Shown in pieces: positions 62,786 to 64,000 of a stretch of 64,000 bases of DNA (its first letter is position 1; each line of letters begins with the position of its first letter). The position numbers and the translations under genes are program-made. The stretch spans positions 1-64,000 of the forward strand of contig NZ_ATXH01000001.1 of the NCBI RefSeq assembly GCF_000421585.1. Direction: 5' to 3'. Below the pieces are notes generated by a model. It did no database searches. It was given only the letters and a program-made list of their open reading frames with translations, and had not been told where the DNA came from. The stretch is from Thermodesulfatator atlanticus DSM 21156. Its GTDB lineage: Bacteria; Desulfobacterota; Thermodesulfobacteria; Thermodesulfobacteriales; Thermodesulfatatoraceae.

Positions 62786-64000
62786 TTATTCGTGAACAAC
62801 TGAATAATTCCCCTCCAAAAAAGCTTTAGCATATTTATCAACAAGATGGTCACTATTGACGGACATATCTAGTTGACGAACGTAAGCCATTAGTCGCCCA
62901 ATTTGATTAAGAATCTGCTCTGTTTCTTTTTTAGTTGTTCCTCTTAAAATAGCTTTAAGACGATCAGCTTTAATATTGATTTTAAAACCAAAATGGGATA
63001 AAATTTTTTTAATTACTAGAAGTCTTCCTAATCTACCTTCTAGGTTGGCAGCGCCTCCTTGGAAAGAAAAAGCAATATAATTGCTAGCCATGTTATCTTC
63101 GCTACAGTAAGAATCTACAACCGCAAAGTGGTATGCTAGCTTACAATGGAAATTGAAATATTCCCGTGATATAAGGACATATGCCTTCCCAAAGAGATCC
63201 CTATCACGCACAAAAGACCGAGAAACTATAGAAATAAAACTTTGCAACTCAAAGGGAACGTTTCCTGCCCAACGAACATCTGGATGGCTCATACCTTCCC
63301 AAAAAGCCAAAAAGGGGATGGAACATACATCTTCAATGGTTATTTTTTTCTTAAAGGCCACATGAGGCTTAAGACCTCCTTCAATATCAACAACATAAAA
63401 TACTATGGGTACTCGAGACGAAAATAGGATATGAGCCATTCTTGAATAGTCTTTTTCTCCCCATAAAAACATTTCTTTGATTAAAATTTCGTGACCAAAT
63501 CTTACTAAATCATGGATAGATTTTATTTGTTCAGGAAATATTTTCCCGTCTTCTGGAATTTCGGCTAAATTCAAAGGAATAATATACTCAAGAACCTTTT
63601 CTATTTGTGAATCTCTCTTTTTTTTAGGAAATTTAGGAGAAATTTGAATTTCAAGGATGTTTTCTCTTCGTCCTAAATATAGGTTTCCGTTGATAGCATC
63701 CAAAGTTACTAACTTCCCATTAGGAATTTCTTCTGGAGTCAAAGATGGACATATTATAGCTGGAATATTGAATTCCCTCAAAATAGTGGCCAGGTGGCTC
63801 AAACTACTTCCTCGTAGGGAAATCAGGCCTTTTATATGGTGAACAATTGTTACTAAGCTTGGATCCATATTTTTTGTAACCACAATGGCTTGTTGAGGAA
63901 GGGATTTTATGTCTTTCAAATCTTCAAGCCAAAATATAGTCCCACAAGCCACGCCGGGGCTCACAGGATCCCCTTTACAAAGCAAAAATTTTGGAGAATT
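62786..64000 (-). CDS. PEP-utilising (swivel-domain) protein, N-terminus outside the window
   Basis: At least 404 aa; the frame is open to the right edge (NSPKFLLCKGDPVSPG...), so the start is off the window. N-terminal visible part GDPVSPGVACGTIFWLEDL and ISLRGSSLSHLATILREFNIPAI, the phosphohistidine (SHLA) swivel domain of PEP synthase/pyruvate phosphate dikinase. The following 300 residues carry no recognised enzyme motif. Ten nt precede the kinase start, so it is the first known gene of a three-gene signalling operon. Partial and interesting rather than a true PEP synthase. Confidence 0.75.
   Translation of the reverse strand, partial: NSPKFLLCKGDPVSPGVACGTIFWLEDLKDIKSLPQQAIVVTKNMDPSLVTIVHHIKGLISLRGSSLSHLATILREFNIPAIICPSLTPEEIPNGKLVTLDAINGNLYLGRRENILEIQISPKFPKKKRDSQIEKVLEYIIPLNLAEIPEDGKIFPEQIKSIHDLVRFGHEILIKEMFLWGEKDYSRMAHILFSSRVPIVFYVVDIEGGLKPHVAFKKKITIEDVCSIPFLAFWEGMSHPDVRWAGNVPFELQSFISIVSRSFVRDRDLFGKAYVLISREYFNFHCKLAYHFAVVDSYCSEDNMASNYIAFSFQGGAANLEGRLGRLLVIKKILSHFGFKINIKADRLKAILRGTTKKETEQILNQIGRLMAYVRQLDMSVNSDHLVDKYAKAFLEGNYSVVHE

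Overview
The window looks like a chromosomal segment of an anaerobic, probably thermophilic, flagellated bacterium of the Desulfobacterota/Thermodesulfobacteria type. This placement is inferred from gene content: a sulfite-reductase-like siroheme/Fe-S protein with ferredoxin-type partners, indolepyruvate:ferredoxin oxidoreductase, a coenzyme-B12-type (class II) ribonucleotide reductase, PerR-like regulators with a rubredoxin-like partner, SelB, a DsrE-family protein, TRAP transport and archaemetzincin. No 16S rRNA gene or other direct taxonomic marker is present.

Layout. 1-4905: end of a flagellar export/motor operon (fliG end, fliH, fliI, fliJ, motE-like), then a flavin reductase, a TPR membrane protein and a DUF1992 protein, followed by tRNA-Pro. 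5018-10260: an accessory island with a DUF4143 ATPase, a truncated IS5-type transposase, two AT-rich genes separated by an integron-type attC site, a fragment of an integron integrase on the opposite strand, a PIN-domain toxin/antitoxin pair and small repeats. 10270-15297: iron-sulfur flavoprotein, Fur/PerR regulator, UspA, a secreted protein, and a three-gene Fe-S/siroheme cluster. 15550-22556: chemoreceptor, coiled-coil membrane protein, thiC, leuB, HD hydrolase, a GlcF-like Fe-S protein and an outer-membrane-type protein. 22564-29677 (minus): scpA, methyltransferase, archaemetzincin, selB and an intein-containing nrdJ. 29969-32085: trmO, rlmH, a glycosyltransferase and a PilZ protein. 33002-36338: perR, a rubredoxin-like protein and iorAB. 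36325-41119: murJ and a TRAP transporter. 41325-46684: a DsrE protein, a deacetylase plus Pat-like acetyltransferase pair, tRNA-Lys, tRNA-Glu and a UPF0282 metallo-hydrolase. 46716-58735: metK-ahcY-queC, ilvBN, a P-type ATPase and aroE-aroA-aroK. 58926-64000: a PEP-CTERM protein behind a sigma-54 promoter, tRNA-Leu, and a minus-strand operon of an NtrC-type regulator, a histidine kinase and a PEP-utilising swivel-domain protein that runs off the window.

Two things run through the whole window. First, a family of short non-coding mobile elements (about 120-132 bp, ends GAGACCTTTGCAAAA, central palindrome GGATCCGTTCC...GGAACGGATCC) is scattered through the intergenic regions. Its ends match the end of the truncated IS5-type element at 6712-7181, and two copies keep 5-bp direct repeats. 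Second, the metabolic genes form tight, often overlapping operons.

The most unusual items are the relict integron at 7290-9190, the intein inserted just before the catalytic cysteine of ribonucleotide reductase, and the PEP-CTERM gene at 58977. That gene has a near-perfect sigma-54 promoter, but its signal peptide appears to need a frameshift on a run of seven T. Also notable are the Pat-like protein that has lost its ATP-grasp core and the IorA that ends where its ferredoxin domain should start.
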